DNA of 8,018 nucleotides. Origin: JAHEEM01 sp036396795 (GTDB taxonomy: Bacteria > Pseudomonadota > Gammaproteobacteria > Steroidobacterales > Rariloculaceae). The notes beneath the pieces were generated by a model. The model was not told the origin of the DNA. It saw only the letters and a list, made by a program, of their open reading frames with translations, and did not search any database. The stretch covers positions 1-8,018 of the forward strand of contig DASWKF010000129.1 in NCBI GenBank assembly GCA_036396795.1. The letters run 5' to 3'. The position numbers and the translations under genes are program-made. Below are positions 1 to 6,420 of the stretch, piece by piece; position 1 is the stretch's first letter, and every line of letters begins with the position of its first letter.

Positions 1-1310
1 GCGGCCTCGAAGTGCCGGCTGAGATCGTCGACCACCCGCGAGTCGTAGATTTCGACGTTGAGCTTGAAGTTCAAGCGCAGGCTCCGCGTGTCGATGTTCG
101 CGGAACCGATCAGCGCATACTGATCGTCGACGAGCAGCAGCTTGCTGTGGACGAAGGGCGGCGGCTGGTAGTAAACCTTCACCCCGCGCTGAAGGAGCTC
201 CCACAGCATGTGCCGCGTTGCCCGGTGCACGTAGGGCAGGTTGTTGTGCGAGGGCAGGACGACGGCGACGTCGAGACCTCCCAGCGCGGCGGCTTGCAGC
301 ACCCCGATGAGCTCCCGCGGCGGCAGGAAATACGGCGTCATGATGGCGATGCGGCGCCGGGCCTCGGCAATCGCGCCCGAGAGCAACGCAGTCAGGCGGT
401 CCATCTCCTCGTCGGGCCCATGCGCGATGGCGCGGCAAATGGCGTCGCCGGCGGCAGGCGGGCGCACTTGCGCCATTGGAATGTCCTCGCCCGTGATGAA
501 CCGCCAATCGTCCAGAAAGATGCATTCGATCTGGGACGCGATCGGTCCTTGCAAGCGGAAATGGATATCGACCACGAACGCGTCGTTCGATTCCGAGGGC
601 ATATGGCGGCGTGCGATGTTCATGCCGCCGGTGAAGGCAATGCTGCCGTCGATCGCCAGTATCTTCCGATGATTGCGCAGGTTGATCCGGACCATCGGAG
701 GCCAGATGCGGGGCGGGAGGAAGTGGGCGTGGCGCACGTTGTGCTTGCGCAGCAACGATCGAGCGCGCGGGAAGGAATACAGCTCGCCGACGCCGTCCAG
801 CAGCACGCGCACGTCGACTCCACGGCTCACTGCATCCGCAAGCGCGGTTACGAACTCTTGCCCGACGGGGCTGCTGTCGAAGATGTAGCTCGATAGGTAA
901 ATGTGCTCGGAAGCCTTCCGGATGGCCTCGAGCATCGCCGGGTAGGCTTGATCGCCGTTGTGCAGTATGTCGACTCGGTTACCGGTGGTCAGGGTCATTC
1001 CGCTGACCGCCGTTCCAAGGGCGACCAGCTCCTCCAAGGCGGCGGGAGGCTTGACGGGCTTGGTCTCCGGCGTTTGCCACTGCTCCTGGCCGGCGCGCAG
1101 CCTTTGCGCGCGCGTGCGCACCCGATTGATACCAAACAGGTAATATAGCGTCGCACCGACGAGCGGGAGCGTGAGGCTCACGGCGATCCAGGCAAACGCG
1201 GACTGAGGGTGGCGCTTGTAGAGCAGCGCGTGTGCCGCCGTGAGGACACCCACCGCTCCGCTGAGCAGCGTGAAGAGGATGACTTGGAGCTCCATCGCCT
1301 GCATCGTCAT
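1..1310 (-). CDS. cls: Cardiolipin synthase, phospholipase D family (C-terminus cut by window edge)
   Basis: This membrane enzyme makes cardiolipin by joining phosphatidyl groups onto phosphatidylglycerol through a phospholipase-D-type reaction. I translated 436 residues from the ATG at 1310; the frame stays open to position 3, so roughly 40-50 C-terminal residues are missing compared with the usual ~480. Two hydrophobic segments (about residues 8-30 and 38-59) match the PLDc_N membrane domain. Two PLD domains follow, each with an intact HxKxxxxD motif: NHRKILAID (H214, K216, D221), followed by FTGGMNI, and HSKLLLVDD (H388, K390, D395), followed by IGSANID. In-frame ATGs also occur at 1304 and 1295; none has a strong Shine-Dalgarno, so the start is uncertain by up to five codons. 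The gene is divergent from the malonyl-CoA decarboxylase gene across a 64-bp gap. The family assignment is very secure. The symbol cls is generic, because the ClsA/ClsB/ClsC distinction rests only on the N-terminal membrane segments, which favour the ClsA type. Confidence 0.95.
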   Translation of the reverse strand, partial: MTMQAMELQVILFTLLSGAVGVLTAAHALLYKRHPQSAFAWIAVSLTLPLVGATLYYLFGINRVRTRAQRLRAGQEQWQTPETKPVKPPAALEELVALGTAVSGMTLTTGNRVDILHNGDQAYPAMLEAIRKASEHIYLSSYIFDSSPVGQEFVTALADAVSRGVDVRVLLDGVGELYSFPRARSLLRKHNVRHAHFLPPRIWPPMVRINLRNHRKILAIDGSIAFTGGMNIARRHMPSESNDAFVVDIHFRLQGPIASQIECIFLDDWRFITGEDIPMAQVRPPAAGDAICRAIAHGPDEEMDRLTALLSGAIAEARRRIAIMTPYFLPPRELIGVLQAAALGGLDVAVVLPSHNNLPYVHRATRHMLWELLQRGVKVYYQPPPFVHSKLLLVDDQYALIGSANIDTRSLRLNFKLNVEIYDSRVVDDLSRHFEA

Positions 1311-1361
1311 TGGAAATGCGCGGGGTGGTCGCGAATCATCATACGCGATGAGGGATTCATT

Positions 1362-1366
1362 GGAGG
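1362..1366 (+). promoter_or_regulatory. Ribosome binding site deciding the malonyl-CoA decarboxylase start
   Basis: A consensus GGAGG lies 8 bases before the ATG at 1375. It supports that start over in-frame ATGs upstream at 1240 and 1348, which lack such a site; the 1240 start would also lie inside the divergent cardiolipin synthase gene. The rest of the 64-bp divergent gap (1311-1374) must hold promoters for both genes, but I see no convincing -35/-10 pair in it. Confidence 0.75.
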
Positions 1367-1374
1367 GACCTTCC

Positions 1375-2751
1375 ATGCCGGATTCTGAGACGGAAATCCC
1401 CGTGCGATCGGTTTCGCGCCCCCGCTCGAACGCGCCGTTCTTCCCGAGGATACTGGAAATGATTCTCGCTGCAGGACGAGGCATGCTCGAGGGCCGATGG
1501 GCCGGGGAGGCGGGACCGGGAACGCTGGCAGATCGTTGCAAGCTGTTGTTGACGCATCGGGGTGACGCATCGGGGCTTGCCCTGGCTGAAGAGGTCATTT
1601 CCTCTTACGAGCAGCTTTCGCAGAGCGAGCAGACCGAGTTCCTCGGTACTCTGAGCAAGGACTTTGCGATTGATTCGGAGGCCGTGTTGCGGGCGGCGGA
1701 CAGGTATCGCGAGAATCAAACGCTCGAAACGGTCACGGCGCTGCGCAAATCGCTCGATCCGCCGGTCAAGAAACTCTTCCGGAAGCTCAACGCGGTCCCG
1801 GGCGGCACGCGAGCGACCGTAAAGATACGAGAGAGGCTCCTCGCGCTCACTGCGGAGCATCCCGAGCTCTCGGGGTTGGAAGCCGATCTGAGACAACTCC
1901 TGATCGAATGGTTCAACCGGGGATTTCTCGTGCTGGACCGCATCGATTGGGATTCCCCGGCAAGCGTGCTGGAAAGAATCATCGAGTACGAAGCGGTTCA
2001 CGAGATCAACGGCTGGGAGGATCTTCACAACCGCTTGCGTCAGGATCGTCGATGCTTCGCGTTTTTCCACATGACGATCCCCGGCGATCCGCTCATTTTT
2101 CTTCAGGTGGCGCTGACGAACGGCGTCCCGGGCGCGGTCGCTCCGTTGCTCGCGGTCGATAGAGACGTGATCGATCAATATGCAGCCGACACCGCCGTCT
2201 TTTATTCGATCAGCAACTGCCATCGCGGGCTGCGAGGGATCTCGTTCGGGCACTTCCTCATCAAACAAGTCGTGGAGGTGCTTCGCCAGGATCTCGGCAA
2301 TATCCGCAATTTTGCGACGCTGTCGCCGATACCCGGATTTCGACGCTGGGTGGAGAACGCCCAGGCCGACGGCCTGCCCGCGCCGAGGAGCGCGGACTTG
2401 CGGTCGGCGCGCGAGCTTCTTGCAGGTGCCGGCGTCGCCGATCTGGAGGGATATGGCCAAGATGCGCAAGCAGCGTTCGTGAGGCTCGCCGCATACTATC
2501 TGGTCGAGGTCAAGCGGGAAGACGAACAGCCTTTGGATAGCGTGGCGCGGTTCCATCTTGCCAACGGCGCGTCTATCGACCGCCTTTGTTGGGCCGCCGA
2601 CGTTTCAGAAACCGGCATGAAACGGTCTTGGGGCATGATGGTGAACTATATTTACGAACCGAAGGAGATCGAGAAGAATCACGAGCGGTACTTTCAGGCA
2701 GGGGAGGTCGCGATGTCGAGCCGCGTGAGAAAGCTGGCCAGAGGCCGTTAG
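1375..2751 (+). CDS. Malonyl-CoA decarboxylase
   Basis: The predicted 458-residue protein decarboxylates malonyl-CoA to acetyl-CoA and CO2, in the cytoplasm. The N-terminal half (to about residue 190) is helical and polar, as expected for the family's helical domain. The C-terminal half resembles the GNAT-fold catalytic domain of human MLYCD. Recognisable blocks are TIPGDPLIFLQVALTNG, FYSISNCHRGLRGISFG, LSPIPGF (Ser317) and ARFHLANGA (His394), then WAADVSETGM and GMMVNYIY. By alignment from memory, Ser317 and His394 correspond to the catalytic Ser/His pair of the human enzyme. Length is close to the human protein (493 aa) without its targeting sequence, and there is no C-terminal SKL peroxisomal signal. 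corA follows after 11 bases, suggesting cotranscription. No malonyl-CoA synthetase or malonate carrier gene is nearby, unlike rhizobial mat operons where this enzyme is called MatA. The family call is very secure; the physiological role here is open. Confidence 0.95.
   Translation: MPDSETEIPVRSVSRPRSNAPFFPRILEMILAAGRGMLEGRWAGEAGPGTLADRCKLLLTHRGDASGLALAEEVISSYEQLSQSEQTEFLGTLSKDFAIDSEAVLRAADRYRENQTLETVTALRKSLDPPVKKLFRKLNAVPGGTRATVKIRERLLALTAEHPELSGLEADLRQLLIEWFNRGFLVLDRIDWDSPASVLERIIEYEAVHEINGWEDLHNRLRQDRRCFAFFHMTIPGDPLIFLQVALTNGVPGAVAPLLAVDRDVIDQYAADTAVFYSISNCHRGLRGISFGHFLIKQVVEVLRQDLGNIRNFATLSPIPGFRRWVENAQADGLPAPRSADLRSARELLAGAGVADLEGYGQDAQAAFVRLAAYYLVEVKREDEQPLDSVARFHLANGASIDRLCWAADVSETGMKRSWGMMVNYIYEPKEIEKNHERYFQAGEVAMSSRVRKLARGR
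1550..1575 (+). repeat. Perfect 13-bp tandem direct repeat inside the malonyl-CoA decarboxylase gene
   Basis: The unit TGACGCATCGGGG occurs twice back to back (1550-1562 and 1563-1575). It lies in the N-terminal part of the coding sequence and encodes LTHRGDASG. Because the unit is not a multiple of three, gain or loss of one copy would shift the frame. The two-copy state reads through correctly and the resulting peptide looks normal for the family. Confidence 0.85.
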
Positions 2752-2762
2752 AGACCAGATCG

Positions 2763-3758
2763 ATGATCAGAGCATTCGTTGCCGCGAATGGCCGGCTGCA
2801 AGCGGTCGAGGATCTGGAGCGGGATCTCGAAAGAGCCGTCTGGATCGACTTGGCGAGCCCGACGAAGGAAGAGGAGGCGATGCTCGAGTCGCAGCTCGCG
2901 ATCGACATTCCGACGCGCGAGGAAATGGAAGAGATCGAGATCTCGAGCCGGCTGTACTACGATGAAGGCGCGGCTTTCATGACGGCGACCGTGCCGGCGA
3001 GGACGGAGACAGACGACTTTCTGATGGCGCCGGTCACGTTCGTGTTGACGGGCGACCGACCGGAAGAGCAGTTCAGCGCACGCCTCGTGACGGTTCGCTA
3101 CCACGAGCCGCGCGCGTTTCAGACTTTTCCGCAGCGCGCGGAGAAGGTCAACGTCGGCTGCACCAACGGCGAGGCGGTGCTCGTCGCGCTTCTCGAAGCC
3201 ATCGTCGACCGGCTCGCCGACGTGCTCGAGCGCGCGCAGCGGGAGATCGATACCATCTCGAAGAATATTTTTCAGCGCCAGGACCTGAAGCCGGCCAAGA
3301 GCGCCGATCTCCAGAAGCTGCTTCAAGAGATAGGGCGCAAGGGCGATATCACGTCGAGCGTTCGCGACAGCTTGTTCACGCTGCAGCGCGTGACCGGCTT
3401 CCTGGCTCAAGTGACGACGCAGCGCAGGAGCGACAAGGACATACGTGCGCGCGTCAAGACCTTGTCGCGCGACGCGCACTCGCTGACCGATCATTCGTCC
3501 TCGATGTCGCAGAAAGTGACCTTCCTGCTCGACGCCACGCTCGGCATGATCAACATCGAGCAGAACGCGATCATCAAGATCTTCTCCGTCGCCGCGGTGG
3601 TTTTCCTCCCGCCGACATTGATTGCGTCGATCTACGGCATGAACTTCGATTACATGCCGGAGCTCGGCTGGCCCTTCGGCTATCCCCTCGCAGGCGGCTT
3701 GATGGTGCTGTCGGCCGTCTTGCCCTATTGGTTCTTCAAGCGCCGCGGCTGGCTCTGA
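2763..3758 (+). CDS. corA: Magnesium/cobalt channel CorA
   Basis: CorA is a pentameric inner-membrane channel that takes up Mg2+ (also Co2+ and Ni2+). The 331-residue product has a large soluble N-terminal domain, opening MIRAFVAANGRLQ and containing WIDLASPTKEEE, then a long helical stalk (about residues 140-265). Two C-terminal membrane helices follow: the pore helix IIKIFSVAAVVFLPP, which ends in the diagnostic YGMNF motif (G292-M293-N294), and a second helix ending in YWFFKRRGWL. The MPEL loop after GMN and the basic C-terminus closely match E. coli CorA (316 aa). The start at 2763 lies 11 bases after the upstream stop and aligns with the usual CorA N-terminus; a longer in-frame start at 2586 lies inside the upstream gene and is rejected. 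The ribosome binding site is weak (AGAG-type), so translational coupling to the upstream gene is possible. The gene converges with the peroxiredoxin gene, with 7 bases between stop codons. Confidence 0.95.
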   Translation: MIRAFVAANGRLQAVEDLERDLERAVWIDLASPTKEEEAMLESQLAIDIPTREEMEEIEISSRLYYDEGAAFMTATVPARTETDDFLMAPVTFVLTGDRPEEQFSARLVTVRYHEPRAFQTFPQRAEKVNVGCTNGEAVLVALLEAIVDRLADVLERAQREIDTISKNIFQRQDLKPAKSADLQKLLQEIGRKGDITSSVRDSLFTLQRVTGFLAQVTTQRRSDKDIRARVKTLSRDAHSLTDHSSSMSQKVTFLLDATLGMINIEQNAIIKIFSVAAVVFLPPTLIASIYGMNFDYMPELGWPFGYPLAGGLMVLSAVLPYWFFKRRGWL

Positions 3759-3765
3759 ATTGCAG

Positions 3766-4425
3766 CTACCTCGGTTGCGGCACAATGCGAATGTACGGCT
3801 TGGGTGATTTCCAGCCGCTGGGGAACCTGGTCTTTGCAACCTCGTCGGACACGGACGGCACGATGATGACGTCTTCGCCCTGTTTCCAGTTCACGGGTGT
3901 CGCCACCTGGTGCTTGGCCGTCAGTTGGCAGGAATCGAGCAGCCTCAAGACCTCGTCGAAATTCCGGCCGGTGCTCATCGGGTAGGTCAGCGTTGCCTTG
4001 ACCTTTTTGTCCGGGCCGATGATGAATACAGATCGGACCGTTTGATTGTCGGCCGCCGTCCGCGACTTGGCCTCGCCGCTCGCATTGGGATGTAACATGT
4101 CGTAGAGCTTGGCGACCTCGAGATCGCTGCCGTCGATGATCGGGTAGTTGACGGCGTGACCTTGAGTCTCTTCGATGTCCTTCGCCCACTTCTTGTGGTC
4201 TTCGACCGAGTCGACCGACAGCCCGATCAGCTTGGTGTTGCGCTTCTCGAACTCGGGCTTCAATCCCGCCATGTATCCGAGCTCGGTCGTGCACACGGGC
4301 GTGAAATCCTTGGGATGAGAGAAGAGGATGGCCCAGCCGTTCCCGATCCAATCGTGAAGTGTGATCTTGCCTTCCGTCGTATCCGCGGAGAAATCGGGCG
4401 CCTCGTCACCGATATGTAGTGCCAT
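3766..4425 (-). CDS. 1-Cys peroxiredoxin, Prx6/LsfA type
   Basis: This cytoplasmic thiol peroxidase reduces hydrogen peroxide and organic hydroperoxides. The 219-residue protein carries the AhpC/TSA domain with the peroxidatic motif DFTPVCTTE (Cys45, with Thr42 and Pro43 of the PxxxT/SxxC active site) and the conserved arginine in VRSVFIIGPD (Arg131). It then has the C-terminal extension typical of Prx6-type enzymes: YPMSTGRNFDEVLR, VATPVNW, and a PYIR-containing end. Length fits the family (about 212-224 aa). The start is supported by AGGAG at 4433-4437 on the minus strand, 7 bases from the ATG; the longer reading frame to 4485 has no such support. A second cysteine, Cys166 in DSCQLT, stands where I recall leucine in LsfA-like proteins. 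The gene is divergent from a secreted-protein gene and converges on corA. The family is very secure. The reductant is unknown, and no OxyR site was recognised. Confidence 0.94.
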   Translation of the reverse strand: MALHIGDEAPDFSADTTEGKITLHDWIGNGWAILFSHPKDFTPVCTTELGYMAGLKPEFEKRNTKLIGLSVDSVEDHKKWAKDIEETQGHAVNYPIIDGSDLEVAKLYDMLHPNASGEAKSRTAADNQTVRSVFIIGPDKKVKATLTYPMSTGRNFDEVLRLLDSCQLTAKHQVATPVNWKQGEDVIIVPSVSDEVAKTRFPSGWKSPKPYIRIVPQPR

Positions 4426-4602
4426 CGTGGTGCTCCTGTTGTCGTCGTTGTGGCGACCGCAAGCGATGCTGCGGGCGGGATGCAAGGATAGCAGATGCTC
4501 GAGGCATGCAGGGACCGGCGCCGCTCTTGTTCAGCGTGCATTCAGGCGGCCGCTCCTAGAATGATCGACGGCGAAAAACGCCTGGCACCCGAAGCGGGGT
4601 AT
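4426..4602. promoter_or_regulatory. Divergent intergenic region between peroxiredoxin and secreted-protein genes
   Basis: This 177-bp gap must contain promoters for both flanking genes. On the plus strand TAGAAT (4557-4562) matches a -10 box at five of six positions, but the best upstream TTGTTC (4527-4532) is 24 bases away, too far for a normal sigma-70 spacer. On the minus strand TATCCT (4490-4485) is a weaker -10 candidate with no clear -35. I see no riboswitch, terminator or long inverted repeat. The promoter role is inferred from gene orientation, and the exact boxes are not reliable. Confidence 0.3.
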
Positions 4603-5076
4603 ATGGACATGCGCATGCGTATCTTGGGTATCGGGACCATCCTCGCGGCGGCGCTGCTCGTGAGCCTGCCGGCGAACGCCCACTACCGGCATTGGGGCGG
4701 CTATGCGCGGCCCTATGTGAGCTTCGGTTACAGCTACGGCTATCCGTACCGCTACCGGCCTTTCGGCTACTACTCCTCGTTCTATGCGCCGTTTTACGGC
4801 CCGAGCGTCGGTTTCCACGTGAGCTCTCGTCTCCCGCACCGGCGCGTGAGCACGGTTCGCGATCGCGGCGAGCAGCAGGCGTTCAAGCTCTATGTGTATC
4901 CCGCGGCCGGACAGACCGAGGAGCAGACCGCCGGCGACCGCTACGACTGTCATGTCTGGGCCGCGGACCAGAGCGGGTTCGATCCGACGCTCGGCGCCGG
5001 GGAGAGGGACGAAGCGGAGAACTACACCCGCGCATTCACGGCTTGCATGGAGGGCCGCGACTATGTCGTCAAGTAA
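4603..5076 (+). CDS. Exported Tyr/Gly-rich protein with a cysteine module shared with its neighbour
   Basis: The function is unknown. The 157-residue product begins with a signal peptide: basic MDMRMR, hydrophobic core ILAAALLVSL, and a likely cut after ANA (residue 26). A tyrosine- and glycine-rich stretch follows, with 12 tyrosines between residues 28 and 65, then a basic linker (about 76-92). The C-terminal module (about 97-157) reads VYPAAGQTEEQ, DRYDCHVWAADQSGFDP (Cys116), then YTRAFTACMEGRDY (Cys148). Its two cysteines could form a disulfide in the periplasm. The same module recurs in the next gene, which overlaps this one by 14 bases, so the two are probably translated together. ATGs at 4609 and 4615 are alternative starts giving almost the same signal peptide; the upstream in-frame ATGs at 4495 and 4561 would put a polar extension ahead of it. 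I recognise the DRYxCHxWA-type motif from proteobacterial glycine-zipper proteins, but know of no assigned function. Confidence 0.85.
   Translation: MDMRMRILGIGTILAAALLVSLPANAHYRHWGGYARPYVSFGYSYGYPYRYRPFGYYSSFYAPFYGPSVGFHVSSRLPHRRVSTVRDRGEQQAFKLYVYPAAGQTEEQTAGDRYDCHVWAADQSGFDPTLGAGERDEAENYTRAFTACMEGRDYVVK
5049..5054 (+). promoter_or_regulatory. Ribosome binding site of the glycine-zipper gene, inside the preceding gene
   Basis: GGAGGG lies 8 bases before the ATG at 5063. It sits inside the codons for the conserved MEGR motif of the upstream protein, so the same bases serve as coding sequence and as ribosome binding site. It fixes the start of the second gene and fits coupled translation of the pair. 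Confidence 0.75.
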
Positions 5077-5587
5077 GCTCGAGCTCGGCGGCCGCATTGC
5101 GCCGTCCCTCCGGGCCTTGGGCACTGCTGTTGTCCTCACGGTGTTGATTGCAAGTCATGCCGGCGCGGCCGTCGATCTGGCCGCGATTCAAGTCCTGCCG
5201 CAGCGAGGCCAGTCGGCCGACCAGGCGCGCCGGGACCGCTACGAATGTCACAACTGGGCCGTCGAGCAGAGCGGCGTCGCACCTCTCTCACCAACGGTCG
5301 CTGCTGAGCAGAGCGACGAAATGAGCGCCGACCGCACCGAGAACGTCGTCAACGGCGCGGTCATCGGCGCAGGCGTCGGCGGGATCGTTCGCGGCGCTCA
5401 GAACAAGAACCCGGGCAAGGGCGTGCTCGCCGGCGCCGCCATCGGCGCGATCATCGGCTCGGCAGCGAGCCGGGATACCGACGATGCCGAGATCGAGGAC
5501 GAGCCTGACGACTACCTGCGTGCTTTGAGCGCTTGTCTGGAAGGTCGCGGTTACGCGATCGCCTTGCCCGACGAGAACAGCTCCTGA
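5063..5587 (+). CDS. Exported glycine-zipper protein, paralogue of the preceding gene product
   Basis: The function is not known; it is probably an envelope protein. The 174-residue product has an N-terminal export signal (hydrophobic core TAVVLTVLIA, likely cut near SHAGAA). Next comes VLPQRGQSADQ and DRYECHNWAVEQSGVAP (Cys62), the same motif as in the upstream protein. A glycine-zipper segment follows (about residues 98-132), with GxxxG spacing at G98/G102/G106, G107/G111 and G120/G124/G128/G132; such segments usually form paired membrane-associated helices. After an acidic linker the module resumes with YLRALSACLEGRGY (Cys158). The gene overlaps the upstream coding region by 14 bases and has a strong ribosome binding site there. 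Its last 37 bases overlap the end of the convergent patatin gene. An in-frame start at 4892 is rejected because it lies deep in the upstream gene and would bury the signal peptide. The relationship to SlyB/17-kDa-antigen-like glycine-zipper proteins is by pattern only; there is no lipobox cysteine at the N-terminus. Confidence 0.87.
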   Translation: MSSSKLELGGRIAPSLRALGTAVVLTVLIASHAGAAVDLAAIQVLPQRGQSADQARRDRYECHNWAVEQSGVAPLSPTVAAEQSDEMSADRTENVVNGAVIGAGVGGIVRGAQNKNPGKGVLAGAAIGAIIGSAASRDTDDAEIEDEPDDYLRALSACLEGRGYAIALPDENSS

Positions 5588-6420
5588 AACTTCACCGGCA
5601 GGATCTCGCGTGTGGTCTCCAGCCCGCGGCGATAGAGGTCCGTCTTCTGCGCTCTATCCATGCGGAACTCGAGCAGCGAGTGAGCCCCGCTGTCGACGAC
5701 GACCGTGCGCTGCCAATGCCTGGCGTCGACGAACTCCCGCGAAATCGTGGTCATGAACGTGCGCACCAGCATGTGCAGATATCCGCTGAGCGGGAACCAG
5801 CGATTTAGCGGCTGAGGTGCTGAATCCACGGTTGCGCCGCGCATCCGGAAGACGCATACCGGCGTGCCGTCGTTGGCCCAGTCTCTGTGCAGGGCGTCCT
5901 CGGACAGGATACTGCCGTCGACCAGCAGGCCGTCCTCCCAGGGTTGAAACGCGAACAGCAGCGGTATCCCCATCGAGCAGCGCACTGCATGTGCCACCTT
6001 GAGCTTCGGGTTTGAACGACGCTCGAAAACGACTGGGCGGCTGAAGCGCACGTCGGTGGCGACGATGGCGAGGTCGAGATCGAGATCGGCAAAACGCCGG
6101 CCTTCGATGACTCGGTCGAGCCACGCCTCGAATTCGTCGCCGGATGAGAGGCCGCCGCGCATGATCAGCCCGATCAGCGAGCGGCCGAGGAAGCGGGAGA
6201 AATCGATGCTGAGCGCGAGGTCCAAGAGCCGCGCCGGCGACCATCCGGCGGCGTGCAGCGCGGAGACGATGCTGCCCGCGGAGACGCCGACGATGCGCTC
6301 GTAGTGAACACCGAGCTCCCCGAGCGCCTCGAGCACGCCGACGTGCACCGGCAAGCGCGTTCCCCCTCCGGCGAGCACGGGAATGATATGCGGGCCTTCT
6401 TTGGGCCCTTTTTCGCTCAT
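5551..6420 (-). CDS. Patatin-like phospholipase
   Basis: This 289-residue protein is a predicted serine lipid acyl hydrolase of the patatin/RssA family, which cleaves acyl chains from phospholipids or lysophospholipids with a Ser/Asp dyad. The oxyanion-hole block AGGGTR is at residues 17-22, the nucleophile elbow GVSAG has Ser47, and the catalytic aspartate is Asp168 in LVDGS (DGS where DGG or DGA is usual). The intervening helix-rich region and the block VRCSMGIPLLFAFQP before the aspartate are also typical. There is no signal peptide, so it is probably cytoplasmic or peripherally attached to the inner membrane. An AGGGGG stretch (6429-6424, minus strand) precedes the ATG with only a 3-base spacer; the next Met is near residue 87, past both the glycine loop and the nucleophile, so the start is well constrained. 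The gene ends inside the convergent glycine-zipper gene and is divergent from the MFS transporter. No cyclic-nucleotide synthase or other defence gene is near, so a CBASS-type effector role is not supported. Confidence 0.93.
   Translation of the reverse strand: MSEKGPKEGPHIIPVLAGGGTRLPVHVGVLEALGELGVHYERIVGVSAGSIVSALHAAGWSPARLLDLALSIDFSRFLGRSLIGLIMRGGLSSGDEFEAWLDRVIEGRRFADLDLDLAIVATDVRFSRPVVFERRSNPKLKVAHAVRCSMGIPLLFAFQPWEDGLLVDGSILSEDALHRDWANDGTPVCVFRMRGATVDSAPQPLNRWFPLSGYLHMLVRTFMTTISREFVDARHWQRTVVVDSGAHSLLEFRMDRAQKTDLYRRGLETTREILPVKFQELFSSGKAIA

Noticed and set aside
12..896. Long plus-strand open frame of 294 codons
   Set aside because: It is antisense to the cardiolipin synthase gene, whose two HKD motifs and membrane domain read on the minus strand. 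Its translation is rich in Arg, His and Asp without family motifs, as GC-rich shadow frames usually are.
1357..2556. Minus-strand open frame of 399 codons opposite malonyl-CoA decarboxylase
   Set aside because: It is a shadow of a gene with clear family motifs on the plus strand; the composition is Arg-rich and no domain was recognised.
3740..3790. Bidirectional terminator between corA and the peroxiredoxin gene
   Set aside because: The stops are 7 bases apart, and no stem with a run of T on either strand was found, only short GC-rich complementarities expected by chance.
2748..3839. Minus-strand open frame of 363 codons opposite corA
   Set aside because: It is antisense to an unmistakable CorA with YGMNF, and its product has no recognisable motif.
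4495..4602. Extended N-terminus of the tyrosine-rich exported protein
   Set aside because: The in-frame extension would bury the signal peptide under 22 or more polar residues, and it has no good ribosome binding site.
5551..6420. Patatin as effector of an anti-phage (CBASS-type) system
   Set aside because: No nucleotidyltransferase, ubiquitin-like processing gene or other defence gene is adjacent; the neighbours are envelope proteins and a transporter.
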